From contig NZ_AQXM01000064.1 in NCBI RefSeq assembly GCF_000376245.1, positions 1 through 64,000 of the forward strand: DNA of 64,000 nt, read 5' to 3'. Made by a program: the position numbers and the translations under genes. Within the stretch, counting starts at the first letter, position 1; each line of letters begins with the position of its first letter. The notes beneath the pieces are model-generated. The model did no database searches. It saw only the letters and a program-made list of their open reading frames with translations, and was not told where the DNA came from. Below are positions 57,796 to 64,000 of this stretch, piece after piece. The stretch comes from Acaricomes phytoseiuli DSM 14247. Lineage in GTDB: Bacteria; Actinomycetota; Actinomycetes; Actinomycetales; Micrococcaceae.

Positions 57796-59109
57796 CTACT
57801 GCTCGGCCCCCTCGGGAGCAGACTCAATAAGGCGTTCCGTGACAAGCCCCACGATCCGTGCGGCCACCTGGTCCTTCGTGCCTCCGAAGGCCTCGGGTTC
57901 GGCAACAGGGTCCGAGCTGTTCCGACGATCCAGGACCACGACGTGATTGTCGTCTGCGCCGAAGACTTTGCCCGCACTGACGTCATTGACCACGAGGAGA
58001 TCGCACCCCTTCCGTTCCAGTTTGGCCCGGGCATACTCGAGAACACCGCCCTGATCGTCCCCCGTCTCCGCGGCGAACCCCACGATCAGCTGCCCGGCCC
58101 GGCTCGGATCCTCATCCCGACTCCGGACGAGGCCTGCCAGGATATCTGGGGTGCGCACCAGGGTGATCACTGGATCCGCCTGGTCGTCGCGTTTCTTGAT
58201 TTTCTGCGTCGTCGTCGCGGCGGGCCGGAAATCGGCCACCGCTGCGGCCATCAGCACCGCATCGACCTTCTGGGCCGCAGTAGTCTGCGCTACCGCTCGC
58301 TCAAGGCCCTGCGCGCTCTCCACCGGGATCACCTCGACTCCCCTGGCCTCGAGATCACTGAGCGCTTGGGGGTCGAGATTCGCCGCGATCAGGGCGACGT
58401 CGGCTCCCGCGGACCGTGCTGCCCGGGCCAGGGCGAGCCCCTGCTTCCCACTGGAGCGATTGCCTAAGTAACGGACGGGATCAAGGGATTCCCTGGTCCC
58501 GCCGGCGGTCACCAGGATGCGGCGGCCGCGCAGAGGCAGAGCCGGATCACCGCCCTGCATCTGACCTGCGTCTTCCGCCAGAGTTGCTTCGGCAGCGGAT
58601 AGCGCCGCGGCGTAGATGGCTTTGGGATCGGGCAGTCGCCCCGGGCCGGAGTCGCTTCCGGTGAGCCGGCCTTCAGCCGGTTCGATGACCACCGCGCCCC
58701 GGGCCCGCAGGGTCTCGACGTTGCTCTGCGTCGCCGCATGAGCCCACATTTCGCTGTGCATCGCTGGGGCGAAAACCACCGGCCCGCTGGCCATGAGCAG
58801 AGTGGTCGTGAGCAGATCGTCGGCGTGTCCGCCGGCCGCTTTGGCCAGCAGATCCGCGGTCGCGGGAGCGACGACGATCAGCTCGGCCTCATGGCCCAAG
58901 CGCACATGGTTGACCTGATCCACTCGATCGAAAACCGAGGTGCTCACGGGGTGCCCGGAAAGCGCCTCCCAGGTTGCAGAACCGACGAATCGTAACGCGG
59001 AATCCGTTGGAACCACGTGCACGGAGTGCCCTGCTTCAGTGAAAAGCCTGAGAAGCGAAGCGGCTTTATACGCGGCGATGCCGCCGCTGACGCCGAGGAT
59101 GATGCGCAT
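57796..59109 (-). CDS. coaBC: Bifunctional phosphopantothenoylcysteine decarboxylase / synthase
   Basis: Two consecutive steps of coenzyme A synthesis. The 437 residues include an N-terminal flavin-dependent decarboxylase (LGVSGGIAAYKAASLLRL; FAPAMHSEMW with the active-site His) and a C-terminal synthetase (LVTAGGTRESLDPVRYLGNR, the CTP-binding NDVS with Lys). It begins 33 bases after rpoZ. Confidence 0.96.
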   Translation of the reverse strand: MRIILGVSGGIAAYKAASLLRLFTEAGHSVHVVPTDSALRFVGSATWEALSGHPVSTSVFDRVDQVNHVRLGHEAELIVVAPATADLLAKAAGGHADDLLTTTLLMASGPVVFAPAMHSEMWAHAATQSNVETLRARGAVVIEPAEGRLTGSDSGPGRLPDPKAIYAAALSAAEATLAEDAGQMQGGDPALPLRGRRILVTAGGTRESLDPVRYLGNRSSGKQGLALARAARSAGADVALIAANLDPQALSDLEARGVEVIPVESAQGLERAVAQTTAAQKVDAVLMAAAVADFRPAATTTQKIKKRDDQADPVITLVRTPDILAGLVRSRDEDPSRAGQLIVGFAAETGDDQGGVLEYARAKLERKGCDLLVVNDVSAGKVFGADDNHVVVLDRRNSSDPVAEPEAFGGTKDQVAARIVGLVTERLIESAPEGAEQ

Positions 59110-59142
59110 GATACTGCGCCGACAGTCAGTTGCCGGCCCGGC

Positions 59143-59415
59143 TTAGTTCGCCGGATCAGCGGTCTCTGCCGCAGGCTTGGCCACGAGCAGGCCGTCGTTG
59201 ATCTCGCGCAAAGCGATGGACAGCGGCTTCTCGTTCAGCTTGGTGTCCACGAGCGGGCCCACGTATTCGAAGAGCCCCTCGTGCAGCTGAGCGTAGTAAG
59301 CATTGATCTGACGCGCGCGCTTGGCTCCGAAAATGACCAGGCCATACTTCGAGTCAGCCGCTTCCAGCAGTGAATCGATGGGCGGGTTGACAATGCCTTC
59401 GGCAGGATAGGACAC
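59143..59415 (-). CDS. rpoZ: DNA-directed RNA polymerase subunit omega
   Basis: The small assembly subunit of RNA polymerase. The 90-residue form begins [17 protein letters not shown] and has the conserved [20 protein letters not shown] and [14 protein letters not shown]. An open frame starts four codons earlier (GTG at 59427). The GTG at 59415 is chosen because GGAG stands six bases before it. It lies 20 bases downstream of gmk. Confidence 0.93.
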   Translation of the reverse strand: MSYPAEGIVNPPIDSLLEAADSKYGLVIFGAKRARQINAYYAQLHEGLFEYVGPLVDTKLNEKPLSIALREINDGLLVAKPAAETADPAN

Positions 59416-59434
59416 GGGATACTCCACAATCTAC

Positions 59435-60049
59435 TCAGCGTGATCCATCAGGGTCGCCGGTAACGCCGGCTAAACCCATCAGTGAAACCAGTTCAGCTGC
59501 GGCCCGCTCCACACTGTCATTGATGATGGTGTGATCGAACTCTGACTCGGCAGCTAATTCTATTTTAGCGGTTTCCAGGCGACGATGCCGCTCTTCCGGA
59601 TCTTCCGTGCCGCGGCCCACCAGCCTGCGCACCAGCTCATCCCAACTGGGCGGGGCGAGAAAGACGAATCTCGCTTCCGGAATCGCGGCTTTGACCTGGC
59701 GCGCCCCCTGTAAATCGATTTCCAGCAGAACCGCTCTACCGGCCGCTACGGCATTATCGACGGAGGAGCGCAGCGTGCCGTAGCGGTTCTTCCCGTGGAC
59801 GACTGCCCACTCCAGGAAAGCGCCTTCATCGACGAGCCGGTCGAACTCGTCAACGGTTCTGAAGTAGTAATGCACTCCCTCGACCTCGCCAGGCCTCGGC
59901 GAGCGGGTTGTCGCAGAGACGGAGAGCCAGACCTGCGGGTAATGATCCCGGATATAGGTCGAGACGGTTCCTTTGCCGACCGCCGTGGGGCCGGCTAATA
60001 CGGTCAGTCCGGCGCAGCTGTCACTGCTCTGCGGAACGCTGGCGGACAT
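59435..60049 (-). CDS. gmk: Guanylate kinase
   Basis: Phosphorylates GMP and dGMP. The 204-residue protein starts at [10 protein letters not shown] and has the P-loop [13 protein letters not shown], the GMP-binding [20 protein letters not shown] and [12 protein letters not shown] frame 28 codons longer has no family match. The ATG at 60049 has only a weak Shine-Dalgarno, so a nearby GTG is possible. It is in the mihF-gmk-rpoZ order. Confidence 0.95.
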   Translation of the reverse strand: MSASVPQSSDSCAGLTVLAGPTAVGKGTVSTYIRDHYPQVWLSVSATTRSPRPGEVEGVHYYFRTVDEFDRLVDEGAFLEWAVVHGKNRYGTLRSSVDNAVAAGRAVLLEIDLQGARQVKAAIPEARFVFLAPPSWDELVRRLVGRGTEDPEERHRRLETAKIELAAESEFDHTIINDSVERAAAELVSLMGLAGVTGDPDGSR

Positions 60050-60146
60050 GCTGGGCTCGGGGGATGATGACGCGGGCACCTTACCAGGATAAATCACGCC
60101 ACGGAGCAGAAGACAACCGGCCCTGCCCGTCACTTCATGGAGCGGC

Positions 60147-60473
60147 TCAGCCCTTGCGGAACCCCTCGAACCAGCTGATAAGAGCTTTCCGCTGGTGGAT
60201 TCCCAGGCCGCGAAGCCTGCGGCTCTGGGCGATGTTCAGCTGCTCCATGATGGCGCCGGTGCGGACCTGCCCCACACCGGGAAGCGATTCGAGCAATTCA
60301 GAGACTTTGAGGCGGCCAAGAGCTTCATCCCGATCCGCCGCGGCGATGACCTGAGCCATGCCCAGCTGACCGGACTTGATCTTCTGCTTGGCTTGCGCCC
60401 GAATGGCCCGGGCCGCCGTGGCCTTCTCCAGTGCTGCTGCACGCTCCCGTGCGGACAAAGGTTTCAAACTCAC
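60147..60473 (-). CDS. mihF: Integration host factor, actinobacterial type (mIHF)
   Basis: A small DNA-bending nucleoid protein unrelated to proteobacterial IHF. The 108-residue helical protein has [20 protein letters not shown], the helix-two-turn-helix-like [20 protein letters not shown] and a C-terminal [19 protein letters not shown]. It starts with GTG. It normally directly follows pyrF in this cluster, but an exporter gene separates them here. Confidence 0.96.
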   Translation of the reverse strand: MSLKPLSARERAAALEKATAARAIRAQAKQKIKSGQLGMAQVIAAADRDEALGRLKVSELLESLPGVGQVRTGAIMEQLNIAQSRRLRGLGIHQRKALISWFEGFRKG

Positions 60474-60797
60474 TGGCTACCTCACTCAGATCTACCACGG
60501 GGACCGGACCTCAACCCGAACCTATCCGGTAGTGCTCGGCAAAATCAATCCTCTTGCTCCCCTCTGATCACTCTTGCACCCCTCTGATCAGAGGATAGGC
60601 GGACGATGGGCCTGAGAAGACCCGCACAAAATTGCCGGAACAGCAAAAAACTATCCGATTGCGCGTTTCGGGAAATATCAGCATCTCGCCGGGAGTTTAG
60701 AATTCTTGCCGGAGGATAACGCTTCCACCACGGGGGCTCCAGCACGGAGATATCAGCCCGGCGCCCATCTCGATATCCAGACTTCATAAGGGAAGCA
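60474..60797. other. Divergent mihF / exporter intergenic region
   Basis: 324 bases with two outward promoters. It contains the tandem 20-base repeat and palindrome at 60551-60594, and AAGGGAAG just before the exporter start. An ATATCAGC motif occurs twice near 60676 and 60750. No gene is visible. Confidence 0.45.
60551..60594. repeat. Tandem 20-bp repeat ending in a 14-bp palindrome
   Basis: Two adjacent 20-base units (60551-60570 and 60571-60590) differ at a single base (T60558 versus A60578). The second runs into CCTCTGATCAGAGG (60581-60594), a perfect palindrome. It lies about 80-120 bases upstream of mihF and 200 bases upstream of the exporter. It could be a double operator. Confidence 0.75.
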
Positions 60798-62291
60798 ATG
60801 ACTGAAAATCGCCAGGCCAGCCTGGAAAACACCCAGAGCAGTTCGGGCCCACAAGGCCCAGAGGCCGGGACGGATACTGCCACGAGCACTGAAACGCAGC
60901 GCCCCACGGCGGTTCTGGGCCTGTTGCTGGCCGCTACTTTCGTCGTCTTCCTCAACGAGACGATCATGAGCGTCGCGCTTGTGCCGCTCAAGAATGATCT
61001 GCAAGTCTCAGAATCTACGGTGCAGTGGCTCTCGACCGCATTCATGCTCACGATGGCCACCGTCAGCCCCATGACCGGTTACCTGCTGCAGCGCCTCACC
61101 ACGCGGCAGGTGTTCATCTTGGCCATGTCGCTCTTCTCCGCCGGAACCCTTCTGGCCCTCATCGCCCCGGGCTTCGGCCTGCTGCTCGTGGGCCGGATCG
61201 TCCAGGCAACCGGTACCGCGATCATGATGCCGCTGCTGATGACCACCATCATGCAGCTGGTGCCCGCGGAGTCCCGGGGTAAGACCATGGGCAATGTCAG
61301 TATCGTTATCTCGGTGGCGCCCGCCGTCGGCCCGACTCTGGCCGGTATCATCCTGAGCGTTGGCAGCTGGCGCGGAATGTTCGGACTGATGCTCCCGATC
61401 GCCCTCATCATGCTCTTGATCGGCATCAAATACGTTCGGAACGTGAACGAGCCGAAACCCGCGCCGTTGGATCTGGTCTCGGTGGCCCTGGCGGCCGTCG
61501 GCTTCTCCAGTCTGGTCTACGGCCTCAGCCAGATGGCTCACCCAGTGGGCGGCGGCGGAACCCTGGCGCTCTTCATCGGCATCGGCGTCATCACCCTGAT
61601 CGCCTTCGTCTGGCGGCAGATCGTTCTGCAGCGGAAGGACAAAGCGCTGCTGGATCTGCGGACGTTCCGCAGCCGGACGTTCACCGCTGCGGTGCTGCTC
61701 ATGGTCCTGGCCATGATGGCCCTCTTCGGCACGATCATACTGCTCCCGTTCTACCTGCAGGGTTCGCTGGGGATGGAATCGCTATGGGTCGGCTTGCTGC
61801 TTCTGCCCGGCGGCCTGGTCATGGGCTTAGCCGCTCCGTGGGTGGGGCGGCAGTACGATAAGCACGGCCCCAGGCCGCTGCTGGTGCCGGGCACCGTCGT
61901 GGTGTCGGTAGCGCTGTGGCTGTTCTCCACGATCAACGCCGAGACGTCTCCGTATCTGGTGATGTCGATGCACATCCTGCTGAGCGCCGGGCTGGCCCTG
62001 ATCTTCACGCCGTTGTTCAGCGCCGGTATGGGGTCATTGGAGCCGAAGCTCTACTCGTACGGCTCGGCGACTCTGGGCACCGTTCAGCAGGTCGCCGGAG
62101 CGGCGGGAACCGCCTTGTTCGTGGCGATCATGAGTTCCCAATCCTCTGCGGCCGCCCTGACCGGGAGCAGCGCGGAGGCGGCGACAGCGGAAGGCGTCCG
62201 CTCGGCATTCATGGTCGGCGCCATCCTGTTCACGCTGACGATCGCCATCGCCTGGTTCATCCGCAAGCCGGAACCCGTCGCCGGGCACTGA
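60798..62291 (+). CDS. MFS transporter, DHA2 family (EmrB/QacA-like drug exporter)
   Basis: A 497-residue proton-driven efflux protein with about 14 transmembrane helices. Early residues FLNETIMSVALVPLKNDLQV, then GYLLQRLTTRQVFILAMSLF (motif A-like) and the antiporter motif AVGPTLAGIILSVGSWR are typical of DHA2 members. Substrates cannot be predicted. AAGGGAAG precedes the ATG. The gene lies in opposite orientation within the otherwise leftward carB-pyrF-mihF-gmk series, which suggests an insertion. Confidence 0.94.
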   Translation: MTENRQASLENTQSSSGPQGPEAGTDTATSTETQRPTAVLGLLLAATFVVFLNETIMSVALVPLKNDLQVSESTVQWLSTAFMLTMATVSPMTGYLLQRLTTRQVFILAMSLFSAGTLLALIAPGFGLLLVGRIVQATGTAIMMPLLMTTIMQLVPAESRGKTMGNVSIVISVAPAVGPTLAGIILSVGSWRGMFGLMLPIALIMLLIGIKYVRNVNEPKPAPLDLVSVALAAVGFSSLVYGLSQMAHPVGGGGTLALFIGIGVITLIAFVWRQIVLQRKDKALLDLRTFRSRTFTAAVLLMVLAMMALFGTIILLPFYLQGSLGMESLWVGLLLLPGGLVMGLAAPWVGRQYDKHGPRPLLVPGTVVVSVALWLFSTINAETSPYLVMSMHILLSAGLALIFTPLFSAGMGSLEPKLYSYGSATLGTVQQVAGAAGTALFVAIMSSQSSAAALTGSSAEAATAEGVRSAFMVGAILFTLTIAIAWFIRKPEPVAGH

Positions 62292-62306
62292 CGGTTTCTG
62301 CTCCCG

Positions 62307-62374
62307 TTTTTGATGGTCTCCGTGACTTCTGATGGTCCCCGAAGGGCCTCAGAAGTCACGGAGACCATCAAAAA
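62307..62374. repeat. Long inverted repeat (hairpin family copy C), likely bidirectional terminator
   Basis: Perfect 26-base arms (62307-62332 and 62349-62374) with TTTTT at the left and AAAAA at the right end. The loop can fold further (GG-T-CCC-CGAA-GGG-CC). It lies between convergent genes, so it can terminate both. The apical core GTGACTTCTGA / TCAGAAGTCAC matches copy A exactly and copy B at all but one base. Confidence 0.9.
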
Positions 62375-62387
62375 TCAGCGGGCTGAG

Positions 62388-63236
62388 TCAGGCTAGTTCC
62401 GCGGAGACCTTCCGGATAAGTTCGCGGATCGCGGCCGGCTCCGGGCCGGCGGCGGCGATGAGACGGCTGGCCGGGGCCAGCACCTGCGCGTAAGCTCTGC
62501 CGAAGACCGTGCGCAACTCGTCCGCATCCGCTCCCTGGGCGCCCAGCCCCGGGGCCAGGATGGGCCCGTTGAACGATTCCAGCCGCAAATCGAGGTCTTC
62601 CGCTGCGGATCCGATCGTCGCGCCAACCACGAGCCCTACCGGGCCCATCTCCCCGGTATCACCGGCAATGGTCTGGTTCTCGGTGACCGCCGCGGCGACG
62701 ATCCCGCGCGCTACCGCGCCCTCCGGCTCGCTGCTCCCCCGGTGCTGCACGCTCATTCCTTCCGGATTGGAGGTCAGCGCCAGCACGAACACGCCGCGTC
62801 CATTGCGGATAGCCAGGTCGAGCACTGGCCGCAGCGAGCCGAACCCCAGGTAGGGGCTCACCGTCAGCGCGTCAACCCGCAGCGGGGAGCCCTCGGCAAA
62901 CCACGCCTCAGCATAACCGGCCATAGTCGAGCCGATATCCCCGCGCTTGGCATCGGCCACGGTGAGCAGACCGGCCTGATGCGCATCGGCAAGAACCCGT
63001 TCCAAGGCGGTGTAACCCGCCGCGCCGAAGCGCTCGAAGAAGGCGATCTGCGGCTTCACCGCGGGCACCTCAGCGACACCGGCTTCGATGAGAGTGCGGG
63101 CGAAGCGCTCCGCGGAGGCGGCGTCGTCATTTAGCCCCCACTGCCGCAACTGCTCAGGGTGCGGGTCGATGCCCAGGCACAAGCGTCCGCGTGCGGACAT
63201 CGCCTCGGCCAGGCGCCGGCCGAAGTTCTCAGGCAT
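62388..63236 (-). CDS. pyrF: Orotidine-5'-phosphate decarboxylase, long (type 2) form
   Basis: Final step of UMP synthesis. The 282-residue protein is the long pyrF type with [38 protein letters not shown], the catalytic [14 protein letters not shown] (Asp-Lys pair) and LALTSNPEG. It overlaps the carB end by eight bases, coupling the two. Confidence 0.96.
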   Translation of the reverse strand: MPENFGRRLAEAMSARGRLCLGIDPHPEQLRQWGLNDDAASAERFARTLIEAGVAEVPAVKPQIAFFERFGAAGYTALERVLADAHQAGLLTVADAKRGDIGSTMAGYAEAWFAEGSPLRVDALTVSPYLGFGSLRPVLDLAIRNGRGVFVLALTSNPEGMSVQHRGSSEPEGAVARGIVAAAVTENQTIAGDTGEMGPVGLVVGATIGSAAEDLDLRLESFNGPILAPGLGAQGADADELRTVFGRAYAQVLAPASRLIAAAGPEPAAIRELIRKVSAELA

Positions 63237-64000
63237 CCGCTAGCTCCTCGTCTGCCCCGGCGGATTCCGGAGCGGCGGTCTCGGTGAACCGCTGCGCATG
63301 CTCCTGCAGGCTCGTCACCGACCATTCGAAGCTGCGCATCGCCTCGATCCCGAGCACCGCGACGTTGAATTCCGCCACGGTGGTGATGCAGGGAATGCCG
63401 TTGGACGTCGCTGCGGCCCGGATCTCATAGCCGTCACCACGGGCCTCACCACCGGAGGGGGTGTTGACGATCATGTCGATCTTCCCGTCGATGATGAGGT
63501 CCACGATGGTGCCCTCGCCCTCCTCGCTGACCCCTTCGCCGACTTTGCGCACCGTGGTGGTGGCGATGCCGTTCCGGTTCAGCACCTCGGCAGTGCCACC
63601 GGTCGAGCAGATATCGAAGCCGAGATCCGCGAGCCGTTTGACCGCCATGACCACCGAGCGCTTGTCCCGATTGGCGACCGAGACGAAAACCGTTCCGGAG
63701 GTGGGCAGTGCGTTATTGGCCGCCGCTTGGCTCTTCGCGAAAGCGGTGTCGAAATGCTTGTCGATGCCCATGACCTCGCCCGTGGAGCGCATCTCCGGCC
63801 CGAGCAGTGAATCCACCACGACGCCCTCGGGGGTGCGGAAGCGGCTGAAGGGCAGCACGGCTTCTTTGACCGCGACCGGGGCGGTGGCCGGCAGAGCTGC
63901 GCCGTCACCGGAATCCGGTAGCAGCCCGATATGCCGCAGCTGCGAGATCGTCTGGCCCGTGCCGATGAGTGCGGCTGCTTTGGCCAGCTGCACCCCGGTG
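63229..64000 (-). CDS. carB: Carbamoyl-phosphate synthase large subunit, C-terminal part
   Basis: Partial gene that continues past the right edge; about 257 residues are visible. What is seen is the end of the second ATP-grasp half ([20 protein letters not shown]) and the MGS-like allosteric domain ([46 protein letters not shown]-type [19 protein letters not shown]), typical for arginine/pyrimidine pathway regulation. It overlaps pyrF by eight bases. Confidence 0.96.
   Translation of the reverse strand, partial: TGVQLAKAAALIGTGQTISQLRHIGLLPDSGDGAALPATAPVAVKEAVLPFSRFRTPEGVVVDSLLGPEMRSTGEVMGIDKHFDTAFAKSQAAANNALPTSGTVFVSVANRDKRSVVMAVKRLADLGFDICSTGGTAEVLNRNGIATTTVRKVGEGVSEEGEGTIVDLIIDGKIDMIVNTPSGGEARGDGYEIRAAATSNGIPCITTVAEFNVAVLGIEAMRSFEWSVTSLQEHAQRFTETAAPESAGADEELADA

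Noticed and set aside
60730-60765. Possible guanidine-II (mini-ykkC) riboswitch before the exporter: two ACGG sequences
   Set aside because: The bases around each ACGG cannot form the required GC-rich hairpins; only about two pairs close the first and none the second.

Overview
The window reads as chromosomal DNA of a moderately high-GC actinobacterium, most likely of the order Micrococcales and probably Micrococcaceae (Arthrobacter-like). This rests on gene content and order: a bc1-aa3 respiratory cluster (ctaE-qcrCAB facing ctaCDF), the actinobacterial integration host factor mihF next to gmk-rpoZ-coaBC-metK-priA, the block hemW-hrcA-dnaJ-rsmE-phoH-ybeY-corC-era, and DUF3043, DUF3054 and DUF3097 proteins. 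The genus is an inference. I saw no tRNA, rRNA, CRISPR array or prophage.

Layout. 1-260 is the end of an IS3-family element. 0.5-11 kb holds a DUF3054 membrane protein, an Lrp-type RAM protein, trpD, and the terminal respiratory chain: cytochrome c oxidase subunits I-IV and the cytochrome bc complex, with a GntR regulator tucked behind ctaF. 11-21 kb carries erpA, an M20 dipeptidase, DUF3043, pyrD, uppS, recO, leuA and an M13 metallopeptidase. 21-34 kb is a housekeeping run (era, corC-like, ybeY, phoH, rsmE, dnaJ, hrcA with a CIRCE operator, DUF3097, DUF4870, hemW, lepA). It is interrupted by a lipoprotein gene with an in-frame amber codon and no standard start codon next to its Shine-Dalgarno. 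34-42 kb carries rpsT, a small frameshifted gene, holA, comEC, comEA, a DegV protein and leuS. 42-54 kb is catabolic: bifunctional putA, then glpK-glpF-glpD with a divergent SorC-type regulator, then an aldo/keto reductase, a hydrolase and a glycosyltransferase in one overlapping operon. 54-64 kb is priA-metK-coaBC-rpoZ-gmk-mihF, then pyrF and the end of carB. A DHA2-type drug exporter sits between mihF and pyrF, which are usually adjacent.

How the genes work together. CtaC-F and QcrABC form the menaquinol-oxidising supercomplex. TrpD, LeuA, PyrD, PyrF and CarB serve tryptophan, leucine and pyrimidine synthesis. GlpF, GlpK and GlpD take glycerol to dihydroxyacetone phosphate, and PutA takes proline to glutamate. 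HrcA controls the hrcA-dnaJ operon through CIRCE.

The most unusual signal is a family of three long palindromes (6963-7022, 33956-34023, 62307-62374). They share the arm-internal core GACTTCTGA/TCAGAAGTC, while their outer stems differ in sequence but keep pairing. Two lie between convergent genes, and one lies in the divergent lepA/rpsT region where no gene needs a terminator. Other points worth a second look are a 17-bp palindrome on a putative leaderless ctaE promoter, a ComEC with no metallo-beta-lactamase domain, 10-bp direct repeats plus a 20-bp palindrome upstream of putA, and a tandem 20-bp repeat upstream of mihF. Start codons were re-chosen where ribosome-binding sites or family alignment favoured an internal start. 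Most of the window is ordinary actinobacterial core genome.
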